DNA from: Candidatus Poribacteria bacterium
GTDB lineage: Bacteria > Poribacteria > WGA-4E > JAJDTR01
Length of the DNA: 64,000 nucleotides
Direction of reading: 5' to 3'
Assembly (NCBI GenBank): GCA_022827055.1
Contig: JAJDTR010000062.1
Coordinates: 114,347-178,346 of the forward strand
Shown: positions 41,758 to 50,368 of the stretch, piece after piece
Layout: each line of letters starts with the position of its first letter
Numbering within the stretch: position 1 is the stretch's first letter
Made by a program: the position numbers and the translations under genes
Notes under the pieces: model-generated
Databases searched by the model: none
Told to the model about the DNA's origin: nothing
What the model saw: the letters and a program-made list of their open reading frames with translations, nothing else

Positions 41758-42897
41758 TTGCAGAAACTCCTTGAAGAAAACAACGTCGCTCTACTCCATG
41801 AAATTCGGAAATTACAGCGCCGCTCAATACAGGAAAGCAATGACGTCCCGAAGGAACTTAAAGGATATACGGATTGGGTTACGAAAGTTTGTGATAGTTT
41901 TAGCCATAGCGTGAATCAAAATCTCAAATATCTTGAGTCCAAGCGACAAGATCTTCTTGAAGATATTTTAAGCGAGACACAAAAAGTGTCTCGGGATTTC
42001 TATGTATTCAATAAATGTCACGTTAGCCCAATTCTCCGAGCACGCAGGTCAGATAAGCTTTCCTTGAGGTTATTGCTATGGCTGCACGCGACGCATCCCA
42101 AAACAAAAGATATTCCGGTCGCAGTATGCGATGGGGAATTCAGCGTTTGGATGAACGGAGCCAGTATTTACTTCACACCATGTGCCGCCCAACACGGGTT
42201 ACTCAACTTGCCTCTTTTCTTCCATGAATTTGGGCATCTGCTCTACAGATGTCATCAAATGGAGATGGACGATTTAGTCAAGGAATTACAAGCAGAATTA
42301 AAACGTCTGCTTCTCCCCGATGTGGTCAAGAATGACAGATATGCTGAGAAATGGGAGACAAATCGATCGATAATTGTTGAAACATGGTTCACTTGGTCAA
42401 AAGAATTTTTTTGTGATGCTGTTGGCTTTGTGATGGGCGGTGCCTCGTTTACGTCTGCTTTTTCGATGTACCTTAGGATGCTGGGCCGAAGCCAATATCA
42501 CATGGATGAACTTGCACATGGAAGCCATCCTGTCCCTTGGATTCGAATTCAACTCCTTGCCGATCGCGCGCGACGGATGGGTTATAAAGCAGTGGCTAGC
42601 GATTTGGAAGACCAATGGAATCAAATCGCTTCCGCGTTAGGAATCGTTGAAAACTACTATGGCTTTTACCATCCGACATTTCTTCCAATGATTCAGCAGA
42701 AGCTGGACGATATGCTCACCGAAACTGCCCCACGCGAGTTTCATAAGTCAGAGGTTGCAGGGCAGGAACTGAAATCAACCATTACTTCCCCGGTCGAGTT
42801 GCTGAACGGAGCTTGGCAAAAGTTCCGGAACGACCCAGACTGCTATCAGGAGTGGGAGAAATGTGCTATGTCACGTTTTCTTGATAGTGACACCTGA
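41758..42897 (+). CDS. Zinc metallopeptidase of the Argonaute operon
   Basis: A 379-residue zincin. NLPLFFHEFGHLLYRCH carries the HExxH site (HEFGH, 156-160) and WSKEFFCDAVGFVMGG supplies Glu216 as the likely third zinc ligand with the downstream Asp found in M48-like or gluzincin families. HGSHPVPWIRIQLLADRARR is a third conserved loop. The first 100 residues are a coiled-coil-like helical domain. Translation starts at TTG directly after the previous stop, with GGGAGGA eight bases upstream. No transmembrane segment, so it is probably cytoplasmic. A protease next to Argonaute suggests activation of, or toxicity upon, target recognition; that is inference. Confidence 0.85.
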   Translation: MQKLLEENNVALLHEIRKLQRRSIQESNDVPKELKGYTDWVTKVCDSFSHSVNQNLKYLESKRQDLLEDILSETQKVSRDFYVFNKCHVSPILRARRSDKLSLRLLLWLHATHPKTKDIPVAVCDGEFSVWMNGASIYFTPCAAQHGLLNLPLFFHEFGHLLYRCHQMEMDDLVKELQAELKRLLLPDVVKNDRYAEKWETNRSIIVETWFTWSKEFFCDAVGFVMGGASFTSAFSMYLRMLGRSQYHMDELAHGSHPVPWIRIQLLADRARRMGYKAVASDLEDQWNQIASALGIVENYYGFYHPTFLPMIQQKLDDMLTETAPREFHKSEVAGQELKSTITSPVELLNGAWQKFRNDPDCYQEWEKCAMSRFLDSDT

Positions 42898-43120
42898 AAC
42901 ACAAGCTCTTTACTTATGTTTAGGCAACAACATATGAGCCGTTTGATTGCGATGCCCCCTCAAATATCGACCTCGTTTGCATCACAAGATTGAACATCTA
43001 CCGTACAATTCTGAAAAAGCGAGTTGTTCGGATGAGTCCAGATGGCAATTGGATCGGCACCCCTACACCAGATCGCCCTTTTCACTGCAGGCTGTTCCAA
43101 ACCGATTTTCACAAGGATTC

Positions 43121-43741
43121 TTAACCTCGGCGAAGTCTTTCGCCGTACCGCAAGCAACTCTGTACAACCTCGCGGTAAACATCTAACCCTGGCGTCTCCA
43201 GGTTTTTCACTTTCGCGAGGTCGTCCCATCGCCGCAAGATGAGCGCATCCTCGAAATGGGGTATTCGCTCAAACGCGGACCGCTCCTCATCCGACATCAC
43301 ACCGCCTTGAACTCGCAAACTCCGCTTTGACGCCTCGGATAAACCGTCGTAATATGCCGCGTCTGTCGCGCAGAGGTAGCGCTTCGCAGGGACGTGCAAC
43401 CGTACCGGCGTCGTTACCGCATCCGGGAAGAACGATTCCAGAAAGTCAGCGCCCACCGCTTCGTGATTCAGGTCGTCCGCCAAAAACGCTATGTCGGCGT
43501 TATGTTCGTCCAGAAGAAAATGCCCCAAATCATGCAGTAGGGCGCTTGTAATCTGCGACGGCGCGGCGTCATTGATTCGAGCTTGGTTGGCGCACTGGAG
43601 TGCGTGTTCCAGTTGCGTCACGGACTCGTCGTAAAACGATTGCCCCGTGCGTACCATGTAGTCGAACAAAATGGCAATCTTCCGCGGGCTTGTCGCACCC
43701 GCCATTTCGTCCGCAAGTTCTTGGTGGAGACTATTCTTCAT
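43121..43741 (-). CDS. phnZ: HD-domain oxygenase, PhnZ-like
   Basis: A 206-residue HD protein. QLEHALQCANQAR and TSALLHDLGHFL are the HD metal ligands; NHEAVGADFLESFF, VRLHVPAKRYLC and LSEASKRSLRVQGGVMSDEE match phosphonate-degradation HD proteins closely. PhnZ uses a mixed-valence di-iron centre and oxygen to cleave 2-amino-1-hydroxyethylphosphonate into glycine and phosphate. Its start overlaps the stop region of the upstream dioxygenase gene by 11 nt. Together they form the two-step oxidative route for 2-aminoethylphosphonate. Alternative: HD enzyme for another alpha-hydroxyphosphonate. Confidence 0.85.
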   Translation of the reverse strand: MKNSLHQELADEMAGATSPRKIAILFDYMVRTGQSFYDESVTQLEHALQCANQARINDAAPSQITSALLHDLGHFLLDEHNADIAFLADDLNHEAVGADFLESFFPDAVTTPVRLHVPAKRYLCATDAAYYDGLSEASKRSLRVQGGVMSDEERSAFERIPHFEDALILRRWDDLAKVKNLETPGLDVYREVVQSCLRYGERLRRG

Positions 43742-44522
43742 GTTTCAATACCGTCCTTCCCTGAAAATGGGCTATTTTGCTGATTTGACCGGATCTTCCC
43801 GATTCGTCCGCCGCGTATTCCAAAAAAGCTTCACGCTTGTCCTCGTAATATTTGTCGCGCCAATCGCCGTCAGAGAGGTTATTGTAGACGGCATAAATGA
43901 TGCGTCTGGGGAGATTTGAGCCGTTTTCGCCGCTCTTGTGCGGAATGTAGGAGCTGAACAACAGAATGTCGCCCGGTTGCGTGGGCGCGGCGACCCAATC
44001 CATGCTCTCTGCAACGCGAGGATCGATACAACCGTGTGGGTCCAGCGCAATCATGCCCTCGCGATGCCGTCCGGGCGAGAAGTACAAACACCCGTTCTCT
44101 GCCGTCGCCTCATCTATCGAGATTAGGCATGTGGTGTGGCTTTTGACGAACTCGTAAGCGGGGGCATCCTGATGCGGGGCGTACCCGCCGCCGCCGGGAT
44201 ATTTGTAGTTAATTTTCTCTTTGTAGAGAACGGCTGGCTCTCCGGTCAACTCCGATATGACGTCCAGCACTTTGCCGCTCGTCAGTGTCGATTTCATTCC
44301 CTCGTGATGTGGAATGAAGTCTTCGGTGCGCGAGAGTCGGGTGCCATCAGATACAGATTCGTAGTGGTGCATCCACCTACCCAGGTCTTGCTCCCAGCCT
44401 TCGATTTCGGCAACCCATTGGCGCAGCGCGGCGACCTCGCTGTCCGAGAAGAATCCGGGAATTCTGAGATAGCCGTTGGTTTTCCAAAAGTTGAGTTGTG
44501 ACGGTTTAATGTAAGTTGACAT
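43731..44522 (-). CDS. phnY: PhnY-like Fe(II)/2-oxoglutarate dioxygenase
   Basis: A 263-residue phytanoyl-CoA dioxygenase-family protein. APHQDAPAYEF holds the HxD iron ligands, YIPHKSGENGSNLPRRIIYA the distal His and the 2-oxoglutarate-binding Arg. ENGCLYFSPGRHREGMI is the usual family loop. Alone, this family is too broad to name a substrate, but coupling with a PhnZ-type gene (11-nt overlap) points to hydroxylation of 2-aminoethylphosphonate. Phosphonate use as a phosphorus source fits a marine or sponge-associated bacterium. No phosphonate transporter lies in the window. Confidence 0.82.
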   Translation of the reverse strand: MSTYIKPSQLNFWKTNGYLRIPGFFSDSEVAALRQWVAEIEGWEQDLGRWMHHYESVSDGTRLSRTEDFIPHHEGMKSTLTSGKVLDVISELTGEPAVLYKEKINYKYPGGGGYAPHQDAPAYEFVKSHTTCLISIDEATAENGCLYFSPGRHREGMIALDPHGCIDPRVAESMDWVAAPTQPGDILLFSSYIPHKSGENGSNLPRRIIYAVYNNLSDGDWRDKYYEDKREAFLEYAADESGRSGQISKIAHFQGRTVLKHEE

Positions 44523-44697
44523 GCATCATGTCCTTAAATGTTGCTGGCGTTGAGAATATAGTTGGGTTTCACTAGGATTTTGGTGTATTCATGTTTTGCG
44601 GGGCTTAGAAACGAGGGGATTCGGGGTTGCTATACACCTTTCGCACGTCGGTGCTTTCAAAGGCTGGTATACTCCGTATGGAAGCACTATCGCACAG

Positions 44698-44735
44698 GAT
44701 CTTCTATCGCGCTCATTATTCATTCGCTTGATTGT
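44698..44735 (-). repeat. GATCAA element copy
   Basis: On the minus strand: CAATCAAGCGAATGAATAAT then GAGCGCGATAGAAGATCC. A piece of the GTAGGTTGGG repeat (TTGGGTTTCACTAGGATT) lies near 44562. Confidence 0.75.
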
Positions 44736-44831
44736 TCCCTGTTGGGTGCCTTGATTGCACGCTACATGAGAAGGTGTGCAGAGGAACTCTATCGCAGTCT
44801 CTATCCACTCTTTGATCCCACTTTACGACTG

Positions 44832-46568
44832 CTACTCCTTGTGAATGGAAAACACGAGGTCGTCCCGCGGGTTCTCGATTGCTATCCGATAACTCCATGC
44901 GCCCGTGTAATTCGCACACTTAATCATAACAGTGTTCCAGCCTGCACGCAACGGCAGTTCCACGTAACCCAAATATGGGTTGTCCGTAGTCTGCACCCAG
45001 AGCTCGTCACCGTTGAGAAAGAGACGCCCGATGTCTTTCCATTGCACCATCAGAAAGACCGTCCGATCATTAGGGCTCTTGATGTGGGTCACTCCGTATC
45101 CGATTGCCCAATCCGGTTCACCGAACGCCTCGTCCAAATCAACCAGTCCGTCCTTGGCGTGATTCTCCTCCCAGTAGATTTTCCCGGTTTTTCCCGGAAA
45201 AGTTGAATTATTCAACTCCGGCAGAAAGTTGGCGGTGAACTGTGCCGGATATCCTCCCGGTGTTGTCGGCACCTCCGTCAAACCGAGTTCAAAAGGACCC
45301 AGAATCATCCAGTCGTTGAGAGAGTCCATATCCGTCGAATCAACCGGATTGACTATTTCGGCTCGACCGTACAACTGTTCTCCGCCGTACAGAATCGCAT
45401 AGCCGTACGCGGGGAAGGGGAGCAACGCGTTGGATGCGCAGGAAAACTTTACGACACCCCTCGCTTCCTCACTCGGCTGCGCCTCAAGGTTAATTTTGGG
45501 TGGGGTCATCCGCCAGTTTGTGTCCGGGCTGAATACGATTTCGGCTCGCACCGGTCTTTCGAGCGTATTCTTCAACCGGAATTCAACCGTACCGCTCGAC
45601 TGCGCTCCTTTTCTGTTAACATTGAAATCGGACTTTAATGTAAGTAATTTGGTCAGATTCTCTTTGAATTCCGCCGTCGAGATGTCCGCCGGATGGATAT
45701 TGCCCGGTTCAATAATCGCAATGCCTATATCTCCCCCGTCCACCGTCACGAGGCTGTAATGATCGAATGCGCCGAATTCCTTCGTCTCTCTCGGCGTGAA
45801 AGCGCCGCCGGTCGCACCCAGAACGAAATAGCGGCGGTCGCCTCGAGTGTGCAGCGTCAGGTTGTGGTAGTGCCCCGCGAATACCGTGTATTCGCGTCCG
45901 GCAAGCCCCGCTTCAATCTCAAGCCAACCCGAGTCTTCATGCAGCCATGCAGGTTTGTGCAGCAGGACAAATGTGTGTCGTACATCTCTGTATTTCGCCA
46001 ATTCCGTGAGGGCGTATTCGATTTGGCGAGCACCAAACCAGTTCTTCGAAGCGCCATTGAGGGATTCGGGAAGACCGTGCCATTCCTCCGTGTTGAGCAG
46101 CAGAAAAAGACAGTCCTTGTAGGTAAACGCCGAATAAGTGCGCCCGAGATTCTCCACCCAGTAGTCGTACATCACCCGGTTCGTGATATCGTGGTTGCCG
46201 GGCAGCGGTATAAAGGGTACTTCCAAAGGTGACTGATGTCCCCAGAACTCAATCCATTCCGACTCAATTTTCTTGATGTCCGTTGTATATCCCTGAATTA
46301 GATCGCCGACCATGATGGCAAAGTCGGGTTTCAGTTCATTGATTTCGGCGATAGCACGGTCGAACACGTGCCATTTGTCCTCGCCGCCGCCTGTCTTGTC
46401 GCCGATGATGGCAAAGCTGAATTTGTCCGGATCATCCGAAAATGGACGTTCTACCATCGGAACACGGTCCGGGAAATTCGGCGATTCAGCTTCCAAGGCA
46501 ACCGTGATAGAAAGGAACACGGTGACGACGGTTAGGATCTTATACACTTGTCGGTAGTTGTAAGCCAT
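44832..46568 (-). CDS. Secreted calcineurin-like phosphoesterase
   Basis: A 578-residue exported protein. After a signal peptide (residues 1-28), a metallophosphatase domain has AIIGDKTGGG (first Asp), MVGDLIQG, LPGNHDITN and FAGHYHNL: the full set of di-metal ligands, with GDK in place of the common GDxH. The second half (about 310-578) is beta-rich and has a galactose-binding-like region near the end (LRAGWNTVMIKCANYTGAWS). Likely attacks a phosphate ester or phosphonate-like substrate outside the cytoplasm. The ATG at 46568 is chosen for the signal peptide. It follows no operon; the phn pair lies 300 bp further along the same strand. Confidence 0.87.
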   Translation of the reverse strand: MAYNYRQVYKILTVVTVFLSITVALEAESPNFPDRVPMVERPFSDDPDKFSFAIIGDKTGGGEDKWHVFDRAIAEINELKPDFAIMVGDLIQGYTTDIKKIESEWIEFWGHQSPLEVPFIPLPGNHDITNRVMYDYWVENLGRTYSAFTYKDCLFLLLNTEEWHGLPESLNGASKNWFGARQIEYALTELAKYRDVRHTFVLLHKPAWLHEDSGWLEIEAGLAGREYTVFAGHYHNLTLHTRGDRRYFVLGATGGAFTPRETKEFGAFDHYSLVTVDGGDIGIAIIEPGNIHPADISTAEFKENLTKLLTLKSDFNVNRKGAQSSGTVEFRLKNTLERPVRAEIVFSPDTNWRMTPPKINLEAQPSEEARGVVKFSCASNALLPFPAYGYAILYGGEQLYGRAEIVNPVDSTDMDSLNDWMILGPFELGLTEVPTTPGGYPAQFTANFLPELNNSTFPGKTGKIYWEENHAKDGLVDLDEAFGEPDWAIGYGVTHIKSPNDRTVFLMVQWKDIGRLFLNGDELWVQTTDNPYLGYVELPLRAGWNTVMIKCANYTGAWSYRIAIENPRDDLVFSIHKE

Positions 46569-46719
46569 CAATGATTTCTCTGCAATTTCAACGGCGGTGA
46601 ATCGATCGTCTTCGGCCGTAGAAGGCATCATATCAGATCGATGTCACAGAACTGTGGCGTTAATGTGAGTTTTCCATCTCAATATTCCGACTGTATAGTT
46701 TCTGTAAGTCGGTTGCGTA

Positions 46720-47373
46720 TCACGACGCCGCTTCCACCCTTTGCCAAGTTATTCTCTTTTTGCACTTCGGACAACTGCCGCTTCTTGACCGCTGACTCAG
46801 GCGCTGCCGTTTCCACTCCTTACCGCACGGACACGCTCCTCGCCAGCGCGGAGGTGTGTGATCGACCTGGTGGCAGCGTTTCGCCGTACACCCAATCCGC
46901 CGTGCCACGCTTTTCCATGCGTCACCGTGGCCATGATTCGGTCCGACGATCGCGTGCGCAATTTCGTGCAGAATTGTGTCGGTAATCTCCTCTTTGGATG
47001 CTTTCAGGCAGTAGGTTACGGAAAGCGCAATCAGCTTTTCTTTGTACCTACAGACACCTCCGCGCACAGGCGCAAGATCGAACGCAAACTTCCACCCTTT
47101 TTTGAGTCCGTTCATCGCCTGGTGTACTCGGATGAGATGCAGCCCGAGCGCCTCGACATCCTTTAGCGGCATTGAGGGCACTTGCGCAGGTAGTATGCAC
47201 GTCAATGCGGAATACGGGACATTCCATAGTCCATCGTGCTGTGTCACTATCCGTGCCCGCCGTGACAGAAGTTTTTGGACGGTGCCTTCCTGCAAGCCTG
47301 CTTTCGTCCTGAATGATACTCTTGTCCCCGGCGGGAATGCGGCTCCAGGGAATTCGGATGTCACAATGGGCAT
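46720..47373 (-). CDS. SprT-like zinc protein
   Basis: A 217-residue protein. The middle contains TILHEIAHAIVGPNHGHGDAW, the HExxH site plus third His of SprT/Spartan-like metalloproteases, followed by ARRIGC. The C-terminal zinc ribbon uses CPCGKEW and GSCPKCKK. The N-terminal 70 residues form a small KOW/SH3-like domain (PPGTRVSFRTKAGLQEGTVQ). Eukaryotic Spartan cleaves DNA-protein crosslinks; bacterial SprT roles are less clear. The ATG at 47373 is selected; the longer frame reads through a repeat-like region. Confidence 0.85.
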   Translation of the reverse strand: MPIVTSEFPGAAFPPGTRVSFRTKAGLQEGTVQKLLSRRARIVTQHDGLWNVPYSALTCILPAQVPSMPLKDVEALGLHLIRVHQAMNGLKKGWKFAFDLAPVRGGVCRYKEKLIALSVTYCLKASKEEITDTILHEIAHAIVGPNHGHGDAWKSVARRIGCTAKRCHQVDHTPPRWRGACPCGKEWKRQRLSQRSRSGSCPKCKKRITWQRVEAAS

Positions 47374-47463
47374 GAACGCTTGGCTCCTGCGGTGGCGATG
47401 GCTGCATTGAAATTGGGATTTGCGCGGTTCAATATCTGAAAGTACACAGTAAAATTGAATATT

Positions 47464-47488
47464 TGTAGGAGCGATCTCCAGGTCGCGA
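47464..47488. repeat. Palindromic repeat TGTAGGAGCGATCTCC (empty form)
   Basis: Empty counterpart of the occupied site at 30196-30252, with the same AGGTCGCGA right flank. Confidence 0.85.
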
Positions 47489-48163
47489 CTTTTTGTCGTG
47501 AGCAAAACTGAGTTAGTCTTCGATTTGACGAGTCCGAGGCACAAACCGAACCGCGTGGGCCCTAACTATTATCGCATAATTTTCCGCATATTACCCTTAA
47601 AAAGTTTGGGAATCATGAGAACCCGTTTGAACATCAGGTGGCAAATTTGTTACCGGAAGGATGCAACGAACGCGGATTGATATGGAGAGAAAAATAGAAA
47701 ATTAGGTTCTGATGGCGGCTGCCGGTTGAAGAAGGGGTCTTGGGAAATTTCATACTTTTCATACCAAATCGGGGTATGCAATGGTAGTGGGGAACAGGCT
47801 GAAATACTTGCTACGACTGGATTGTGTGCGGTTTCGACGTTGATGTCAGCTGAGTGTTGGTATGAAATACGGCGATATGAGCATGCACCGGGAGTTAGCG
47901 CCCCAGCTAGCGATGAGGAGATTAGGATTGTGACGGATTCGTAACAAAATAGAAAGACAGTATTCACATAATCGTCATCAGTCTGTAACATGCCGCTGCT
48001 ATCATCCATGACGTTGAAAAGCGGCAACGCGGTCGGATTTGTCAATCTGAGTCGAGCAATGGTGGGACGCACCGAGGGGAGAAGAACAGTTCTAATCCAA
48101 CGAATCGGGGCGTCAAGAACTCAACACCGGTACCGGATTGCAACGGGGGGAGAGGGTTGAGTA
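47489..48163. other. Intergenic stretch
   Basis: A divergent spacer. A 140-codon minus-strand frame at 47650-48072 lacks a ribosome-binding site and resembles no family, so it is not called. No repeats of the listed families were seen. Confidence 0.5.
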
Positions 48164-48982
48164 ATGGTAGAAATGCCATCATGGATAGAAGCAAGCCCAA
48201 CGGTATTGACGTGGCAGGAATCAAGATCGATTTTTGTTCTGAATGTATGGGCACTTCCACTGTGGTTGTCGTATAGGAACAGACCCCGGCAGAACTGGAT
48301 TGTTGCTTATATTAAGGGATGTAAGCCGGATTATGTCCTGCTTCAAGAGGTGTGGTGTTCACATGATGTGAATTGGTTGGAGAAACAGCATCCAGAATAT
48401 CAGGTGTTTCGATCCGGTCAGAAGCACCGCCTGATGAATACGGGCGGATTGGTCACGATGGTCAAATCGACAGAGCCGTATGAGTCGGCTTACAAGTATT
48501 TCGGGAAACCTGTTGGCGGAAGGCTAGACGAGATACATGCGGAAAAAGGGGTGCTTTTGGTCGCTGATAGCGACGGATTGGCGCTGGGGAACACGCATCT
48601 GTATTCGCCGAGGACTACCGGTAGAGCCTTCACAGAGTCGCAGTTCAGGGAGGTGTTGAGCCTTGCAGCCATCTATCCCAATCTCGTTGTCGGCGGTGAT
48701 TACAATTTGACGTATCCGCAGCGGGTGGAATTGAACGTGGAACACGGAGAGCCGTTCAATATTGCCGCCACCGATGCAACCTACGATACTGTCCTCAATC
48801 CGTTAACTCGCAGAGGAGTGAATCGGTTTAGCGGAAATACGCCTCAACAGAAAGCCATCGATGGACTGATGGTTCATGGGGACGATGTAAAGTTGCGTTA
48901 CAGCGCCGTCCTCAAAGCTCCGATTTTTTCGGACCACCTTGGGGTTGTGGGGATGCTTGCGTTGAACGATTCAGCGCAATGA
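48164..48982 (+). CDS. Endonuclease/exonuclease/phosphatase family protein
   Basis: A 272-residue EEP-fold hydrolase. LNVWALPLWL and DYVLLQEVWCSHDV carry the metal-binding Asn and Glu, LGNTHLYSP the second catalytic His region, VVGGDYNL the D-x-N pair, and APIFSDHLGVVG the terminal SDH. The same fold covers nucleases, inositol phosphatases and sphingomyelinases; the 'LPLW' N-terminal loop is seen in phospholipase-type members. No signal peptide. It is a single gene. Confidence 0.87.
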   Translation: MVEMPSWIEASPTVLTWQESRSIFVLNVWALPLWLSYRNRPRQNWIVAYIKGCKPDYVLLQEVWCSHDVNWLEKQHPEYQVFRSGQKHRLMNTGGLVTMVKSTEPYESAYKYFGKPVGGRLDEIHAEKGVLLVADSDGLALGNTHLYSPRTTGRAFTESQFREVLSLAAIYPNLVVGGDYNLTYPQRVELNVEHGEPFNIAATDATYDTVLNPLTRRGVNRFSGNTPQQKAIDGLMVHGDDVKLRYSAVLKAPIFSDHLGVVGMLALNDSAQ

Positions 48983-49059
48983 ACGTCCTCTTGACGCGGA
49001 ATAAGCAGATGGGGAAGCGAGGAGCTGGTGATTGCCGATTTCACGTTTGTGCTTTCAAA

Positions 49060-49120
49060 GGCTGGTGCGCAGAGGATTTCTATCGTCCTCATTATTCATG
49101 CGGTTGATCGCACCCTACAG
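49060..49120 (-). repeat. TGTAGGGTGCG hairpin occupied by a GATCAA element
   Basis: On the minus strand: CTGTAGGGTGCGATCAACCG, then CATGAATAATGAGGACGATAG, then AAATCCT and CTGCGCACCAGCC. The empty version is at 13205. Confidence 0.85.
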
Positions 49121-49246
49121 CACCGTGGCAGTTAGAGGAGAAAGAGGATGGGAAGTCGTGGAATCGGTGATTGAGGATTATGCGGCACGAGAAATGTAAT
49201 TGCCAATCGGGTGATACAGTTCCACACAGAGAGGAACATTTCAATT

Positions 49247-50368
49247 ATGGCAACACTATTCTATAGTCTGTCCGGTGAGGGGCGCGGTCATGCCACACGT
49301 GTGCGTGCCATCGTTGAGGAGTTGCGGCAGAATCATCGGATAGTGATTTACGCGCCGGGGCAAGCCTACGACCTGTTACAACCGGTGTATCAAGAGAGTG
49401 ATGTTACCGTTAGACACATCCCGGGGTTGGCGTTTCATTACACACGCAGCCACCGGCTGAATCCCGTGAGGACGGGGATAAAGGGGTTGTCCTATGCGAC
49501 GAGGTACGCCGCGCTTTCTCGGCGGCTGCGGTCAGACATAGAGCGAGAGTCACCCGACTTGGCGATAACCGATTTCGAGCCGGCGCTGCCCAGAGCCGCT
49601 CGCCGCGCAGGCGTTCCATTCATCAGTCTGGATCACCAACACGTGCTGCTTACGTCGGACTTGAGTTCGCTGCCCATGGAACTGAGGTGGCATGCGTTCT
49701 TTATGGCACAGATTGTGCGCGGCTTTTGCCGCGGTCAAATGCAGACGGTTGTCTCGTCGTTCTATTTTCCGCCGCTTAAACTCAGGGCGCAGGATGTCAC
49801 CCAGATTGGCGTATTGTTGAGGTCAGAGGTTCTGGAAGCCACTCCGGAGCGGGGCAATCATCTAGTGGTGTATCTGCGGCGTTTCGGATCGCCCGAGGTT
49901 TTTCGCGCGCTTGAAGCCTGTGGATGCGAGGTGCGCATTTACGGACTGGGGGCGCAGGCGTCTTCCGGACGATTGCGATTCCTGCCGATCGACATGCACC
50001 GGTTCGTGGAGGACTTGGCGACAAGCCGTGCATTGATAAGCACGGCTGGCAACCAACTCATCGGGGAGGCGCTCTATCGTGAAAAACCGGTGCTCGCCAT
50101 TCCGGAACACCGCAACCACGAACAACGCATCAACGGGCATTTTGTCCAATGCTCGGGTGCAGGATTGAGCGTGGGTATGGAGCAGATTTCGCCGGTACAC
50201 ACCCGTCATTTTATGGAGCAGTGCGAGGCATTTCGCGCTCGCATCAATCGTCGTCAGGTGTATGGGAACACCGCTGCTCTAAATATTATCAATCAGTATT
50301 TGCCGGGATATAAGCCTATCGCCTCACCTTTGCCCCCCGCCACACGCAAGAAGGAGCTCGCCACATGA
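49247..50368 (+). CDS. Glycosyltransferase-like protein (MJ1255/VC2487 type)
   Basis: A 373-residue GT-B-like protein. FYSLSGEGRGHATRVRAIVE is the glycine-rich N-terminal nucleotide-sugar loop; ISTAGNQLIGEALYREKPVL with IPEHRNHEQRIN is the C-terminal donor-binding region typical of the MurG-like/MJ1255 group. A GAGAGGA lies about 12 bases before the ATG at 49247. It overlaps the radical SAM gene by ATGA, so both are made together. The acceptor is unknown; a surface glycolipid or a modified peptide are both possible. Confidence 0.85.
   Translation: MATLFYSLSGEGRGHATRVRAIVEELRQNHRIVIYAPGQAYDLLQPVYQESDVTVRHIPGLAFHYTRSHRLNPVRTGIKGLSYATRYAALSRRLRSDIERESPDLAITDFEPALPRAARRAGVPFISLDHQHVLLTSDLSSLPMELRWHAFFMAQIVRGFCRGQMQTVVSSFYFPPLKLRAQDVTQIGVLLRSEVLEATPERGNHLVVYLRRFGSPEVFRALEACGCEVRIYGLGAQASSGRLRFLPIDMHRFVEDLATSRALISTAGNQLIGEALYREKPVLAIPEHRNHEQRINGHFVQCSGAGLSVGMEQISPVHTRHFMEQCEAFRARINRRQVYGNTAALNIINQYLPGYKPIASPLPPATRKKELAT

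Noticed and set aside
47650..48072. 140-residue minus-strand frame
   Set aside because: Odd composition, no start signal and no family; the spacer reads as non-coding.
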